Positions 43,729-51,736 of a stretch of 62,897 bases of DNA are shown here, one piece after another. Numbering within the stretch: the first letter of the stretch is position 1; the number at the start of each line of letters is the position of its first letter. The stretch covers positions 1 through 62,897 of the forward strand of contig JAFYJV010000015.1 in NCBI GenBank assembly GCA_017537965.1, written 5' to 3'. The position numbers were made by a program, and so were the translations under genes. This DNA is from Bacteroidales bacterium. Lineage in GTDB: Bacteria; Bacteroidota; Bacteroidia; Bacteroidales; F082. The notes beneath the pieces were generated by a model that was given only the letters and a program-made list of their open reading frames with translations, made no database searches and was not told the DNA's origin.

Positions 43729-45533
43729 TCTGCAAATGCGTGACTGATCTTCCTGTTGATCTCCAACAGGCGACGTTCATTCATCTTGACGACCGCCCGA
43801 TCGTACGTCATCAAGCCGTTCAACTCAGTCTCACAGTCGGTGGTCTGGGTATATACCGCAGCCGAGAATCCTTGAAACGCCATCTGAAAGAGCTTGTTGG
43901 CGTATTCCACATAAGTATCCGTCACCTGTTCCTCGCTGTCAAACTCCACATAGCCCCAGCCTTGGTCCTTCACCCAAGTGTGGCCTTCCACCTTTCTTCC
44001 GATGCCGCCATACTCTCCCAGCACAGTAGCCCTTGTGGGATCATACAGCACCATCTTGGGCTCCGGATAATGATGCAGGTCGAGGATGTCGCCACAAGCA
44101 TAGAAGTTGCCTCCGGAAGCGGGATTCACCAGACGGGTGGGGTCCAGTTTCTTGGTCATCTCCACGATCTCAGGGGTTTTGAACTGTCCCCACGACTCGT
44201 TGAAAGGCACCCACACGCCGATGCAAGGCTGTGAGGCCAGGCTCTCGATGATCTCCTTCCACTCCTTCTTGTAACACTCCTCCGATTCCATGGAGCGAAG
44301 ACTCTCCGGCCCGTCAAAGTATTGTGTGGTCTGCCACCCTGGGCCTCGCCCGCCACTAGGCATGTCCTGCCACACAATCATCCCAAGGCGATCGCAATGG
44401 TAGTACCAGCGGGCAGGTTCCACCTTCACATGTTTGCGTATCATATTGAATCCCAGCTCCTTGGTCTTCTCCACGTCAAATGCCAGCGCTGCATCCGTCG
44501 GGGCGGTATAAAGCCCATCAGGCCACCAGCCTTGGTCAAGGGGACCGAACTGGAAGACGGGTCTCCCGTTGAGGGTAAGGCGGACGATGCCGCTATCATC
44601 TCTTTTCGTCCCGAAGCAGCGCATGGCGAAGTAACTCTCCACGGCATCGACGGTCTTGCCCTTGCTCGTGACGGTCACCTTCATGTCATAGAGGAACGGA
44701 TGGTCGGGCGTCCAGCAGAGGAAGCCTTCGGGCATGTCGATCTCCACGTCACCTCCGCCGAGGGCTTTGCCCGAGGCGACCTGGGCGCCCTCACGCGTCA
44801 CGACGACCTCTACGAGGTCGTCGTGACGGGGATCCGAAAACTTCGGAGTCACCCGCACCGTGCCACGCTCCAAGTCAGGTACGGTGACCAACGATTGGAT
44901 ATAGCGTTCCGGCACCGGCTCCAACCACACCGTCTGCCAGATCCCCGTCACGGAAGTGTAGAAGATGCCTCCCGGCTTCCTCACCTGCTTCCCGTGCGGG
45001 ATATACGAGCCGTCGGTGGGATCCCAGACACGGACCACCAACGAGTTGGTCTTGCCACTCAAAGCCGGGGTGATGTCAAACGAGAACGGCACGTAACCTC
45101 CCGTGTGACTGCCCACCTTGACGCCGTTGACCCATACATCGGCCATCCAATCGACGGCACCGAAGTGGAGCAACACCCTCTTGTCTTTCCATGACTTGGG
45201 CACCGTGAAATCCTCCTGATACCACAAAGCATGGTCCTCACCCACCTCCTTCTGCACTCCCGAAAGAGACGACTCAATACAGAAAGGCACCAAGATGCGG
45301 CCATCGTATGCCGTCGGCATCTTCGCCTCTTTGGAGGTGATGGCATAGTTCCACCATCCATTCAGGTTTTTCCATTCAGGACGGGTCATCAGCGGACGGG
45401 GATACTCCGGGAGCACGTTCTCAGGATTCACCTCCTGCGCCCAACGGGTCTTGATCCTGTCACCCGCAGGCTGATATTGCGCAATCGCCGAATAGCCGGC
45501 CATCAGCAAAGCAATCATAAACAGTCTTTTCAT
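43725..45533 (-). CDS. Glycoside hydrolase family 2 protein, exported
   Basis: 602 residues with a signal peptide (LFMIALLMAGYSAIAQ). The order is the GH2 one: jelly-roll sugar-binding domain (RPEWKNLNGWWNYAI, VDWMADVWVNG), Ig-like domain, then TIM barrel (NMIRKHVKVEPARWYYHCD, IVWQDMPSGG). The acid/base Glu is in VWVPFNESWGQF; a candidate nucleophile Glu lies in VLGEYGGIG. It is likely a periplasmic beta-glycosidase; the sugar is not predictable. It follows the kinase/VTC operon by 31 nt on the same strand, so it may be co-transcribed, but its role there is unclear. Confidence 0.88.
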   Translation of the reverse strand: MKRLFMIALLMAGYSAIAQYQPAGDRIKTRWAQEVNPENVLPEYPRPLMTRPEWKNLNGWWNYAITSKEAKMPTAYDGRILVPFCIESSLSGVQKEVGEDHALWYQEDFTVPKSWKDKRVLLHFGAVDWMADVWVNGVKVGSHTGGYVPFSFDITPALSGKTNSLVVRVWDPTDGSYIPHGKQVRKPGGIFYTSVTGIWQTVWLEPVPERYIQSLVTVPDLERGTVRVTPKFSDPRHDDLVEVVVTREGAQVASGKALGGGDVEIDMPEGFLCWTPDHPFLYDMKVTVTSKGKTVDAVESYFAMRCFGTKRDDSGIVRLTLNGRPVFQFGPLDQGWWPDGLYTAPTDAALAFDVEKTKELGFNMIRKHVKVEPARWYYHCDRLGMIVWQDMPSGGRGPGWQTTQYFDGPESLRSMESEECYKKEWKEIIESLASQPCIGVWVPFNESWGQFKTPEIVEMTKKLDPTRLVNPASGGNFYACGDILDLHHYPEPKMVLYDPTRATVLGEYGGIGRKVEGHTWVKDQGWGYVEFDSEEQVTDTYVEYANKLFQMAFQGFSAAVYTQTTDCETELNGLMTYDRAVVKMNERRLLEINRKISHAFAE

Positions 45534-45564
45534 ATTTCATCTATTAATTCAATTCTCAACGTCC

Positions 45565-45978
45565 TCATTCCACCAAAGTCTGAAAACGCTCGGCGGCCTC
45601 TACCAAAGCTGCTATCGCCCGCGCCACGACCTTGTCGGACGCCTCCGCCCCTTCATCCAGCATCTGCTCGAAACACACCCAAACAGATGCCCCTCGCCGA
45701 CCCTTGTCCTCAAACTCATACAACGAGGCCTTCACCACCTTGTAGTTCCAGTTAAGCAGGTTGCACGCCATCAAAGCCTGAGCGTAGTTCTCTTCGGTGA
45801 CGTCGAAGATTCCTGGCAAGGTGAGACGAAAGAACAAAGGATCCTCCGCGTCATGCCAAAGCAGGAAGTTCCATCCTTCCCATAGGAAGTTGATCCCCAC
45901 CTTGGATCTCGATGCGTCGATGCCCTGCCCTTTCAGATAGGCGAGCACCATCTCTTTCGCGGTATTCTTCTGTCTCAT
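45565..45978 (-). CDS. YbjN-like small cytoplasmic protein
   Basis: 137 residues, no signal peptide. The pattern of a short helix, a beta-meander (KVGINFLWEGWNFLLWHD, LFFRLTLPGIFDV) and helices (NYAQALMACNLLNWNYKVVKA) resembles the YbjN/type III chaperone-like fold. It is 3 nt downstream of the kinase-AAA gene and so is tightly coupled with it; it could be a chaperone or adaptor for that protein (inference). Fold assignment is by eye. Confidence 0.6.
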   Translation of the reverse strand: MRQKNTAKEMVLAYLKGQGIDASRSKVGINFLWEGWNFLLWHDAEDPLFFRLTLPGIFDVTEENYAQALMACNLLNWNYKVVKASLYEFEDKGRRGASVWVCFEQMLDEGAEASDKVVARAIAALVEAAERFQTLVE

Positions 45979-45981
45979 GGC

Positions 45982-47727
45982 TTATTTGAATCCTATCTTC
46001 GTCTTGGTAGCGTATGTCGGGTTCTTGTAACGCAGCACATCCACAAGGATGTTCTGGCTTATCGGGACGTCCATGTAGGCAGCGGTCATGGCGGCTTCGT
46101 TGACCGCCTCGGTGATGTCGCCAGCCACAAAATCCTCCGACAGACGCGCCAACTCTTCGTAGTCGATCTCCTCGGTCGGACGTTCGCTCAGGTGTTTCTT
46201 GAAAATATCCTTCCTGGCTTCCATGTCAGGCTGCGAGACAAAGAACACGCGGTCGATGCAGCCGGGACGCAACAGGAAAGGATCGACCTGCTCGGGCTGG
46301 TTGGAGGTCACCACAAGCAAGATGCCGCGCTTGGCACAGCCGTTCATCAATGCCAACATGGCCACGCTTTCCTTGGTGACGTTCTCCGGTCCCGGGTTGG
46401 GGATCAGGTACTCCAACTCCTCCAAGCAGATGACGAAAGGTGCCATGAGTGAGGCGGCGTCGAAGATACGCTGCAGGCTGTCAATCACGCCAGGCTGATA
46501 GATGTTGCCGAACTCCGATGCCTTGAGGACAGTGTAGTTGAATCCCAACTCCTCGGCGAAGCACTCCATCACGAGGCTCTTGCCGCATCCGGGAGGACCG
46601 TACAGCAAGATGCCATTGACAGGAAGCAACTTGTATTTTTTGGCTTTCTCGGGGTTCTGCAACGCGAAGATCACCTCCTTGCGCAACTGTTCCTTGAGCT
46701 CGTCACGTCCAGCCACTTGGTCGAAGCCGTTGCCCGATCCTTTCTTGAACTTGATGCGTGCCGCTTCTTCGGGTAGCTGACCTTCGCCAGCCTTGGCATC
46801 GCCAGACTCGTTCAGAGCCTCTTCGTCAGCCACGTCCGTGCCTTCGGGCACCAGCCGTTCCACCAGGACGTTGAAGAACTCCTCCGCCGAGGTGAAACGG
46901 GAGTTCACCCTGAGCGACAAGGCCTTCTTCAAGATCTCCTTCAGGAAATCGGGAACATGGATCTCCTCGGTATCCAACACCAGTTCTTCTTTCCGTGCCT
47001 CCTTAACCTTCGCCTTCACCAGGTTCTTGTCGCCATAGCAGTCAGCAAGATCCACCTCCCACGGCGCTTTTCCAAAGATGAGATAGTAGAGCAACGCACC
47101 TACCGAGAACACATCCGACTTAGGGGTATAGATGCCCCGATAGGTCTCCGGCGCGCGGAAAAACGGTGCCAGGTCGCCCACAAAGAAGTTCGGCCTCCCC
47201 ATCACCATGGACGACACGTGACCAAGGTCGATGATGGTGGGCAGCAGCATCCCGTCTTCCGTCTCCTTCAACATGATGTTCGAAGGGGTGATGTCGTTGT
47301 GCAGCAGCGCCTTGGAATGCATGAAGATCAAGCCGTTCAATACACAGAGCGTGATCTGCATGGCGTCCTCCACATCGAAAACACCGTCTTTCTCAAGCGA
47401 TTCGTTCAGCAGCTGGCCTTGGTAAAACTCCGTCACGAGGTAGTGGTATTCCTTGTCGCCCTTTCTGAAACCGCCGTTGTCAACATAGCGTATGATGTTG
47501 TCGTTTTTCTCTTCGTTAAGTTCCCTGCAAAAGACGATCTCGAACACTTCCTTCCCTTCAAACAGTTGTGAGGATGCCATGCCCGTAATCTCGAACACCT
47601 TACAGAAATAGAGCATGTCGTCACTGCCGTACACCGTGTACGACTCCGCAGACGCACCTTTCTTGATGAATTCATTGACGGTGTATTTGCCAATTTTATC
47701 CCCTTTTTTGAACAATCTCTTATCCAT
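45982..47727 (-). CDS. Ser/Thr protein kinase fused to a Cdc48/FtsH-type AAA+ ATPase
   Basis: 581 residues, cytoplasmic. Residues ~13-290 are a Hanks-type kinase: glycine-poor loop FIKKGASAESY, Lys43 in FCKVFE, catalytic HNDITPSN (Asp145, Asn150), DLG (Asp167) and APE (193-195 region, RAPETYRG). A charged linker (295-330) leads to an AAA+ domain. This has Walker A GPPGCGKS (377-384), a variant Walker B ICLEELE (Glu436 replacing the usual Asp, Glu437 as catalytic Glu), sensor 1 TSNQ (Asn476) and Arg residues in LLRPGCIDR. HRD is replaced by HND. It is embedded in the VTC/DUF4956/DUF2490 operon. Suggested job: sense a signal by phosphorylation and remodel a partner by ATP hydrolysis; partner unknown. 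Confidence 0.88.
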   Translation of the reverse strand: MDKRLFKKGDKIGKYTVNEFIKKGASAESYTVYGSDDMLYFCKVFEITGMASSQLFEGKEVFEIVFCRELNEEKNDNIIRYVDNGGFRKGDKEYHYLVTEFYQGQLLNESLEKDGVFDVEDAMQITLCVLNGLIFMHSKALLHNDITPSNIMLKETEDGMLLPTIIDLGHVSSMVMGRPNFFVGDLAPFFRAPETYRGIYTPKSDVFSVGALLYYLIFGKAPWEVDLADCYGDKNLVKAKVKEARKEELVLDTEEIHVPDFLKEILKKALSLRVNSRFTSAEEFFNVLVERLVPEGTDVADEEALNESGDAKAGEGQLPEEAARIKFKKGSGNGFDQVAGRDELKEQLRKEVIFALQNPEKAKKYKLLPVNGILLYGPPGCGKSLVMECFAEELGFNYTVLKASEFGNIYQPGVIDSLQRIFDAASLMAPFVICLEELEYLIPNPGPENVTKESVAMLALMNGCAKRGILLVVTSNQPEQVDPFLLRPGCIDRVFFVSQPDMEARKDIFKKHLSERPTEEIDYEELARLSEDFVAGDITEAVNEAAMTAAYMDVPISQNILVDVLRYKNPTYATKTKIGFK

Positions 47728-47744
47728 GATATATTATTTTGATT

Positions 47745-48452
47745 TCAATATTTCAGATGGTATGACAATCCAAGATAAAAACGATCGAAAGGCTCCTTCA
47801 CCTGCAATTCATTGTCCATGCGCACGAATCCGCTGATGGATTGTCGTCGGGTGAGGCGGTAACTCACCGAGAAAGTCGTGCGCAAATGGTCGATGAAGGT
47901 CTCCGATGAATCCTCGCGCAATCTCAAGAAAAACTCCGATGAAAGCGTGTATTTGTACCGACTGCCTGGCATCTGGTAAACGGCTTGGAACTTATGTCGC
48001 CAATACCATTTGGGGTTGACCCGATAATCGCCGGTCCGCTCATCGCGATACGTAAACATCATACGGGTACGATAGCTGAGCTTGAGTCGCCTTACCGTCT
48101 CGGAATAGGAAAAATTTACCCCGAAACGGAGTCGGTTGTCGAAATAGCCTTTGTCGTCGTGATGCCTGACATAACCCAAATTGGCACCCATACGCAACCT
48201 GTTCCCCATGTATGGAAGTTGCACGGGAGTCTCAACCGACACCTCACTGAGCCATCGTTCCAAATGGAAACCTCCATAGTTCTCGAAGCGCAACTCCTCT
48301 TCCAGCTCAAGCTCGACATCATCCCACGGCTCCACAGTGTAATCCATCCCCGCAATGGCACCAAAATCCTTGTTCCGTCCACTTTGGGCGAACGAAGTCA
48401 TGGTCATCGCCAACAGCAGGAAACTGAATACTATGTGGATCTTACAGCGCAT
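47745..48452 (-). CDS. DUF2490 outer-membrane beta-barrel protein
   Basis: 235 residues. Signal peptide (IHIVFSFLLLAMTMTSFAQ) then alternating amphipathic strands: VELELEEELRFENYGGF, LRMGANLGYVRHH, NRLRFGVNFSYSE, RRLKLSYRTRMMFTYRD, ending SGFVRMDNELQ and FYLGLSYHLKY with a C-terminal aromatic/Tyr. This matches the DUF2490 family of probable outer-membrane barrels. The start overlaps the DUF4956 stop by 1 nt. Its place in this operon suggests it forms the outer-membrane element of the system (inference). Confidence 0.8.
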   Translation of the reverse strand: MRCKIHIVFSFLLLAMTMTSFAQSGRNKDFGAIAGMDYTVEPWDDVELELEEELRFENYGGFHLERWLSEVSVETPVQLPYMGNRLRMGANLGYVRHHDDKGYFDNRLRFGVNFSYSETVRRLKLSYRTRMMFTYRDERTGDYRVNPKWYWRHKFQAVYQMPGSRYKYTLSSEFFLRLREDSSETFIDHLRTTFSVSYRLTRRQSISGFVRMDNELQVKEPFDRFYLGLSYHLKY

Positions 48453-49183
48453 CAGTAGTTGAATTCCTTTAGCTTGGTAAATGTCCCTATGGTGCTGGCT
48501 TCTCCAGGAAGCGGCTTATACCAGATCTTAATGTATGCGGCGTCGCGCAGGTAGTCGATATGCCCCACCTCCATCTTCTCGATCTTGATGCCCGTACGTT
48601 CCTCCAGGTCGGCTTTCAGCTCGGCTTCTTTGCCCATCTTCACCAAGTCGATCTTGTCATAGAGGATCACCTTTTCGGCCATACGCTTCGCGTGTTTGTT
48701 GCCCTCGAAGGCCCAAATGGCAAGGATCACCAGGAAATTGGTGACCAGCAGCTCAATATAGCTCGTTGTCAACGCCTGACCGTTGATGATGGAAACACCC
48801 ATGACAACGAAGAGGTAGGTCATCTCTCGGATACGCAGTGTCTCCGTCCGGTATCGTATCATGCCAAAGATGGCAAAGAGTCCAAGGGCGTAGGCCACGT
48901 TCATCTTCATGTTATCCATCAAGGTGATGATGAGGAAGATGACGACGGCAAACATCATGAAGGTGAAGTAATAGTCACGACGTTGCGACTTCTTGTAGTA
49001 AAAAAGACGGATGATGATCCAGCAAACCAGGAAGTTGAGCAGGAATCGGAACAAGAGGGTCCAGAGGCTTGTGGCGTCGAACAGCGGCACGCCTAAGAAA
49101 TTGATGTCGGAAACGCCACCGCCATTGCCAAACTCGCGGGCAATATCCGGATCGAAACTTTGTGGAGCTTGTAAAAATACCAT
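48452..49183 (-). CDS. DUF4956 inner-membrane protein
   Basis: 243 residues. About four membrane segments between residues 40 and 160 (LLFRFLLNFLVCWIIIRLF, FTFMMFAVVIFLIITL, VAYALGLFAIFGMIRYRTE, LVTNFLVILAIWAF) precede a cytoplasmic C-terminal domain (VILYDKIDLVKMGKEAELK, KIEKMEVGHIDYLRDAAYI). FAIFGMIRYRTE is a hallmark stretch of DUF4956. The family commonly sits beside VTC-domain genes, as here (2-nt gap). It may anchor or translocate the polymer made by the VTC protein; this is not experimentally settled as far as I know. Confidence 0.85.
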   Translation of the reverse strand: MVFLQAPQSFDPDIAREFGNGGGVSDINFLGVPLFDATSLWTLLFRFLLNFLVCWIIIRLFYYKKSQRRDYYFTFMMFAVVIFLIITLMDNMKMNVAYALGLFAIFGMIRYRTETLRIREMTYLFVVMGVSIINGQALTTSYIELLVTNFLVILAIWAFEGNKHAKRMAEKVILYDKIDLVKMGKEAELKADLEERTGIKIEKMEVGHIDYLRDAAYIKIWYKPLPGEASTIGTFTKLKEFNY

Positions 49184-49185
49184 GT

Positions 49186-49959
49186 TTATGCTATATTACT
49201 GATTGATTTCAATTTGTTGATTCTTCTGATTTTTTTCTTGAAACGGTTCTGCTTGACTTCGGGACGTGTCATAGCGGTTCCAATGCAATACTTGCTTATT
49301 TTGTATGGCTTGATGCGAAGGTCGAAAAGCACTTCCTTCAACAAGGATCGGGCGCGCCCATCCTGCTTGAGTTCCATGATCACCAGATCGTCCATGGAGG
49401 CCGTGGTGCCCGAAACGAAGTTGTTGAAAACCAGGTTACAGTCGATGGTTAGCCTTTCCGTCTTCTCGTAGTTGACCAATGTGAAACGGTCGAAAGCCGT
49501 CTCCAGATTAGGGCTGAGGCTCTCCACGGGATAAGGCTGTTTCTCGGCTAGGAATGCCGCCGTGTCAGGATCCTTTGTGATGTCGATGCCCGGTTGCACC
49601 TCAATGCGTTTCTTCTTGGTCCTGCCTTTGTTGGTCTTGTGTTTCACCTCGCAGAAGGTCAGGTGCGAATCCACGTAGGTGCGCACCCTCACTTTGTCGC
49701 GAACCAGGTGACGGTCGTGATGGATGGTGTACATGGTGAGCTCCGGCGTGTCGTAATAGACAGTGCTGTATGGCGAAAGCCGGTTCCCTTCCACTTCCTG
49801 GGCATAGTAATGCTCATGAATACCCTTGAGGATGGCCAGAAGCTCATTGGAGGTCACCAGGTACTTGGTATCGACCCTGTTCATGAGTTTCACGTCTTTC
49901 ATCTCCCCAAGGGTGATTGGCTTCATGGAGTTCACTATGTCGAGGATCTCAGGTCTCAC
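49186..49959 (-). CDS. VTC-domain (polyphosphate polymerase-like) protein
   Basis: 257 residues, cytoplasmic, starting at a GTG that overlaps the previous stop (GTGA). The tunnel-fold basic residues of VTC domains are visible: NRVDTKYLV (Arg28, Lys32), YDTPELTMY, KVRVRTYVD, FCEVKHKTNKGRTKKKR and a late acidic/basic pair VIMELKQDG. In yeast Vtc4 this domain makes polyphosphate from ATP. Bacterial members are called polyphosphate polymerase domain proteins but few have been tested. The C-terminal tail is strongly basic (RFKKKIRRINKLK). An internal ATG (residue 12) is the only good alternative start. Confidence 0.88.
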   Translation of the reverse strand: MRPEILDIVNSMKPITLGEMKDVKLMNRVDTKYLVTSNELLAILKGIHEHYYAQEVEGNRLSPYSTVYYDTPELTMYTIHHDRHLVRDKVRVRTYVDSHLTFCEVKHKTNKGRTKKKRIEVQPGIDITKDPDTAAFLAEKQPYPVESLSPNLETAFDRFTLVNYEKTERLTIDCNLVFNNFVSGTTASMDDLVIMELKQDGRARSLLKEVLFDLRIKPYKISKYCIGTAMTRPEVKQNRFKKKIRRINKLKSISNIA

Positions 49960-50381
49960 CTTGCCACATATTCGTAAACCTTGACCGATTCCAGTTTGCC
50001 GTTGGGATAGTAGTTCAATTGCCGCTTCTTGGAGCCGTCGTCGTTGTATTCGAACTTTCGGATGCGCACCACCTTGTCACGGTCGTTGTACTCAATCTCC
50101 CGGGTCACCTTGGCAGTGACGTCGCTGTCGGGCGGGTATTCGCTCACCACGCGTGTCTTCTGACCATAGCTGGCATATTCAATCTCCTCAATCTTACGGC
50201 CGAGCGAGTCGTAGGTGGTCACATGGTCGAGGAACGGCATCTTTGCCCCCACGGCGGTGTTCCACTCTTTCAGGACCATTCCCTTGCGGTTCTCACGCTT
50301 CTGGATGGTAGCGTCGGAAACCGACTGCGCAAACGCCGGGACGGTCATCGTCATCAATACAAAAAACAAGATTCGTTTCAT
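49956..50381 (-). CDS. Small secreted protein with YD-like antitoxin/MORN-type repeats, function unknown
   Basis: 141 residues from ATG 50381, with signal peptide (MKRILFFVLMTMTVPAFAQ). The body has short repeating beta units (TTYDSLGRKIEEIEYA, REIEYNDRDKVVRIRKFEYN, RQLNYYPNGKLESVKVYEY) similar to toxin-repeat/MORN-like hairpins. No catalytic residues are evident. Its stop overlaps the VTC start, so translation is coupled. Periplasmic location is predicted; partner unknown. Confidence 0.7.
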   Translation of the reverse strand: MKRILFFVLMTMTVPAFAQSVSDATIQKRENRKGMVLKEWNTAVGAKMPFLDHVTTYDSLGRKIEEIEYASYGQKTRVVSEYPPDSDVTAKVTREIEYNDRDKVVRIRKFEYNDDGSKKRQLNYYPNGKLESVKVYEYVAR

Positions 50382-50426
50382 TTTTCCAAACATTAACCCT
50401 TGACAGGATCTCTAATTCTATTTCTG

Positions 50427-51143
50427 TTAAACTTGTATTCTCACTACAAACGTCGTATCGGGCGTCATCTCATAGATCTCGTCCGCGCCAACCGTAACGG
50501 TATCGATCATCGGCGAAGGCACCTCCAAGGCGTCTTGGGTATAGGTGATGACCTCGTAGGTTCCCGGCTGCACCTTTTGGAAGGCGAAGATGCCGTCGAT
50601 TCCCACACGGACGTCATCCTGATGATAGGTATCGCCAAGCTTGCGGAGGTAAACCCTATGCTCGTATGCCCAACCTTCTCCGCGGTAACTCTCGTTATGG
50701 AAATACACCCCCCACACCTTGCCTTTGATGATGGAAGTGCCGTACGCCTTGCCATCGTGGATGTAGAGGATAGGCACTTGCGCCACGCTTCCCCGTTCAA
50801 GTGACACTGTCTCCGAAACGGGGATCCGCTCACCCGAAGGCAGGGTGGAATAGGCAAACACCGTATATTGGCCTGGGGTGAGATACTCGAACTGGTACAG
50901 ACCATCGGGATTCGTCTCGGCGTCATCCCCATAGAAGTCGTCATTTCCATAGACGATAAACACATCCGTCTTGGCTGCATTGACGGTATCGACATTCAAT
51001 TGGTAGTCGTCATCGGGATGATGAACCAGTTTGACATAGCCTCGCACAGTACCAGTGCCCCCTTCTCCCTCATGGGTGTTGCAAGAAGCAAGCAACACAC
51101 ACAAAAGCGCGATCACAAAAAACAATCTTTTGGAATTATTCAT
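50427..51143 (-). CDS. Lipoprotein with carboxypeptidase-regulatory-like (CNA-B) domains
   Basis: 238 residues from ATG 51143, or one codon earlier. Lipobox LLASC (signal LFFVIALLCVLLASC). Two beta-sandwich modules follow: GTVRGYVKLVHH to GLYQFEYLTPGQYTVFAYS, and SIIKGKVWGVYFHN to IFAFQKVQPGTYEVITY. Both carry the G-x-Y/F-x-F-x-x-L-x-P-G-x-Y pattern of SdrD/CNA-B-type folds. It probably lies in the periplasm or on the cell surface as the first gene of the operon; the next gene is 45 nt downstream. Function unknown. Confidence 0.75.
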   Translation of the reverse strand: MNNSKRLFFVIALLCVLLASCNTHEGEGGTGTVRGYVKLVHHPDDDYQLNVDTVNAAKTDVFIVYGNDDFYGDDAETNPDGLYQFEYLTPGQYTVFAYSTLPSGERIPVSETVSLERGSVAQVPILYIHDGKAYGTSIIKGKVWGVYFHNESYRGEGWAYEHRVYLRKLGDTYHQDDVRVGIDGIFAFQKVQPGTYEVITYTQDALEVPSPMIDTVTVGADEIYEMTPDTTFVVRIQV

Positions 51144-51200
51144 CATTATAATTATGCTATAAATGTGTAAAAGTACATAATTTTCCATAACCAGAATCCA

Positions 51201-51231
51201 TCTCCTAGACAAAAATCAGTCCAAAAGGAGA
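51201..51231. promoter_or_regulatory. Possible operator between marR and the lipoprotein gene
   Basis: TCTCCT (51201-51206) and AGGAGA (51226-51231) form a spaced inverted repeat with CCA/TGG extensions. It could be a MarR site or a weak terminator. Confidence 0.3.
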
Positions 51232-51246
51232 AAATGGGCTCTGTCT

Positions 51247-51684
51247 TTACAAATTCAACCGCTCAATGTTGTCGCAAGCGTGGTTCAGCACTTTAACAAA
51301 AGTGGTGAGATCCTTCTCGGAGATGCCGTCAAGGATATCGTTGATGGCTGCAATCGCAACCCGTTTGGTATTGTCTTTCATCTCCATGCCCGTCTTGGAG
51401 AGTTTGATGTTGTTCACGCGACGGTCCGACTTATCTACCGAACGCAGCACCAAGCCCTTCTTCTCCAGGTTGTCGATGAATTGGGTCACCGAGTTCTTGT
51501 CTTTTTGGATGATGTAAGCGATATTCTGCTGGGTCATCTCCCCTTGGTTCCAAAGGGTGTCCATCACCAGGAACTGTTCCGCGGTGAGATTGATTCCATT
51601 GGCTTTGAAGACGGAGGCAATATGTTTCTTCAACTTGCAGTTGAGGATGTTGACCCATACGCCGGCTTGTTTTACGAGTAGCAT
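51247..51684 (-). CDS. MarR-family transcriptional regulator
   Basis: 145 residues. The winged helix is clear: LTAEQFLVMDTLW, GEMTQQNIAYIIQKDKNSVT (recognition helix) and the wing LEKKGLVLRSVDKSDRRVNN. MarR proteins bind palindromes as dimers and respond to small ligands. It lies 52 nt downstream of the oxoamine synthase gene and 103 nt upstream of the VTC operon, so it may control either. Confidence 0.92.
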   Translation of the reverse strand: MLLVKQAGVWVNILNCKLKKHIASVFKANGINLTAEQFLVMDTLWNQGEMTQQNIAYIIQKDKNSVTQFIDNLEKKGLVLRSVDKSDRRVNNIKLSKTGMEMKDNTKRVAIAAINDILDGISEKDLTTFVKVLNHACDNIERLNL

Positions 51685-51736
51685 GATATCCTATTTAGGG
51701 TTTGATAGTCGCTTGATCCGGAAAGCCGGACAGGTC

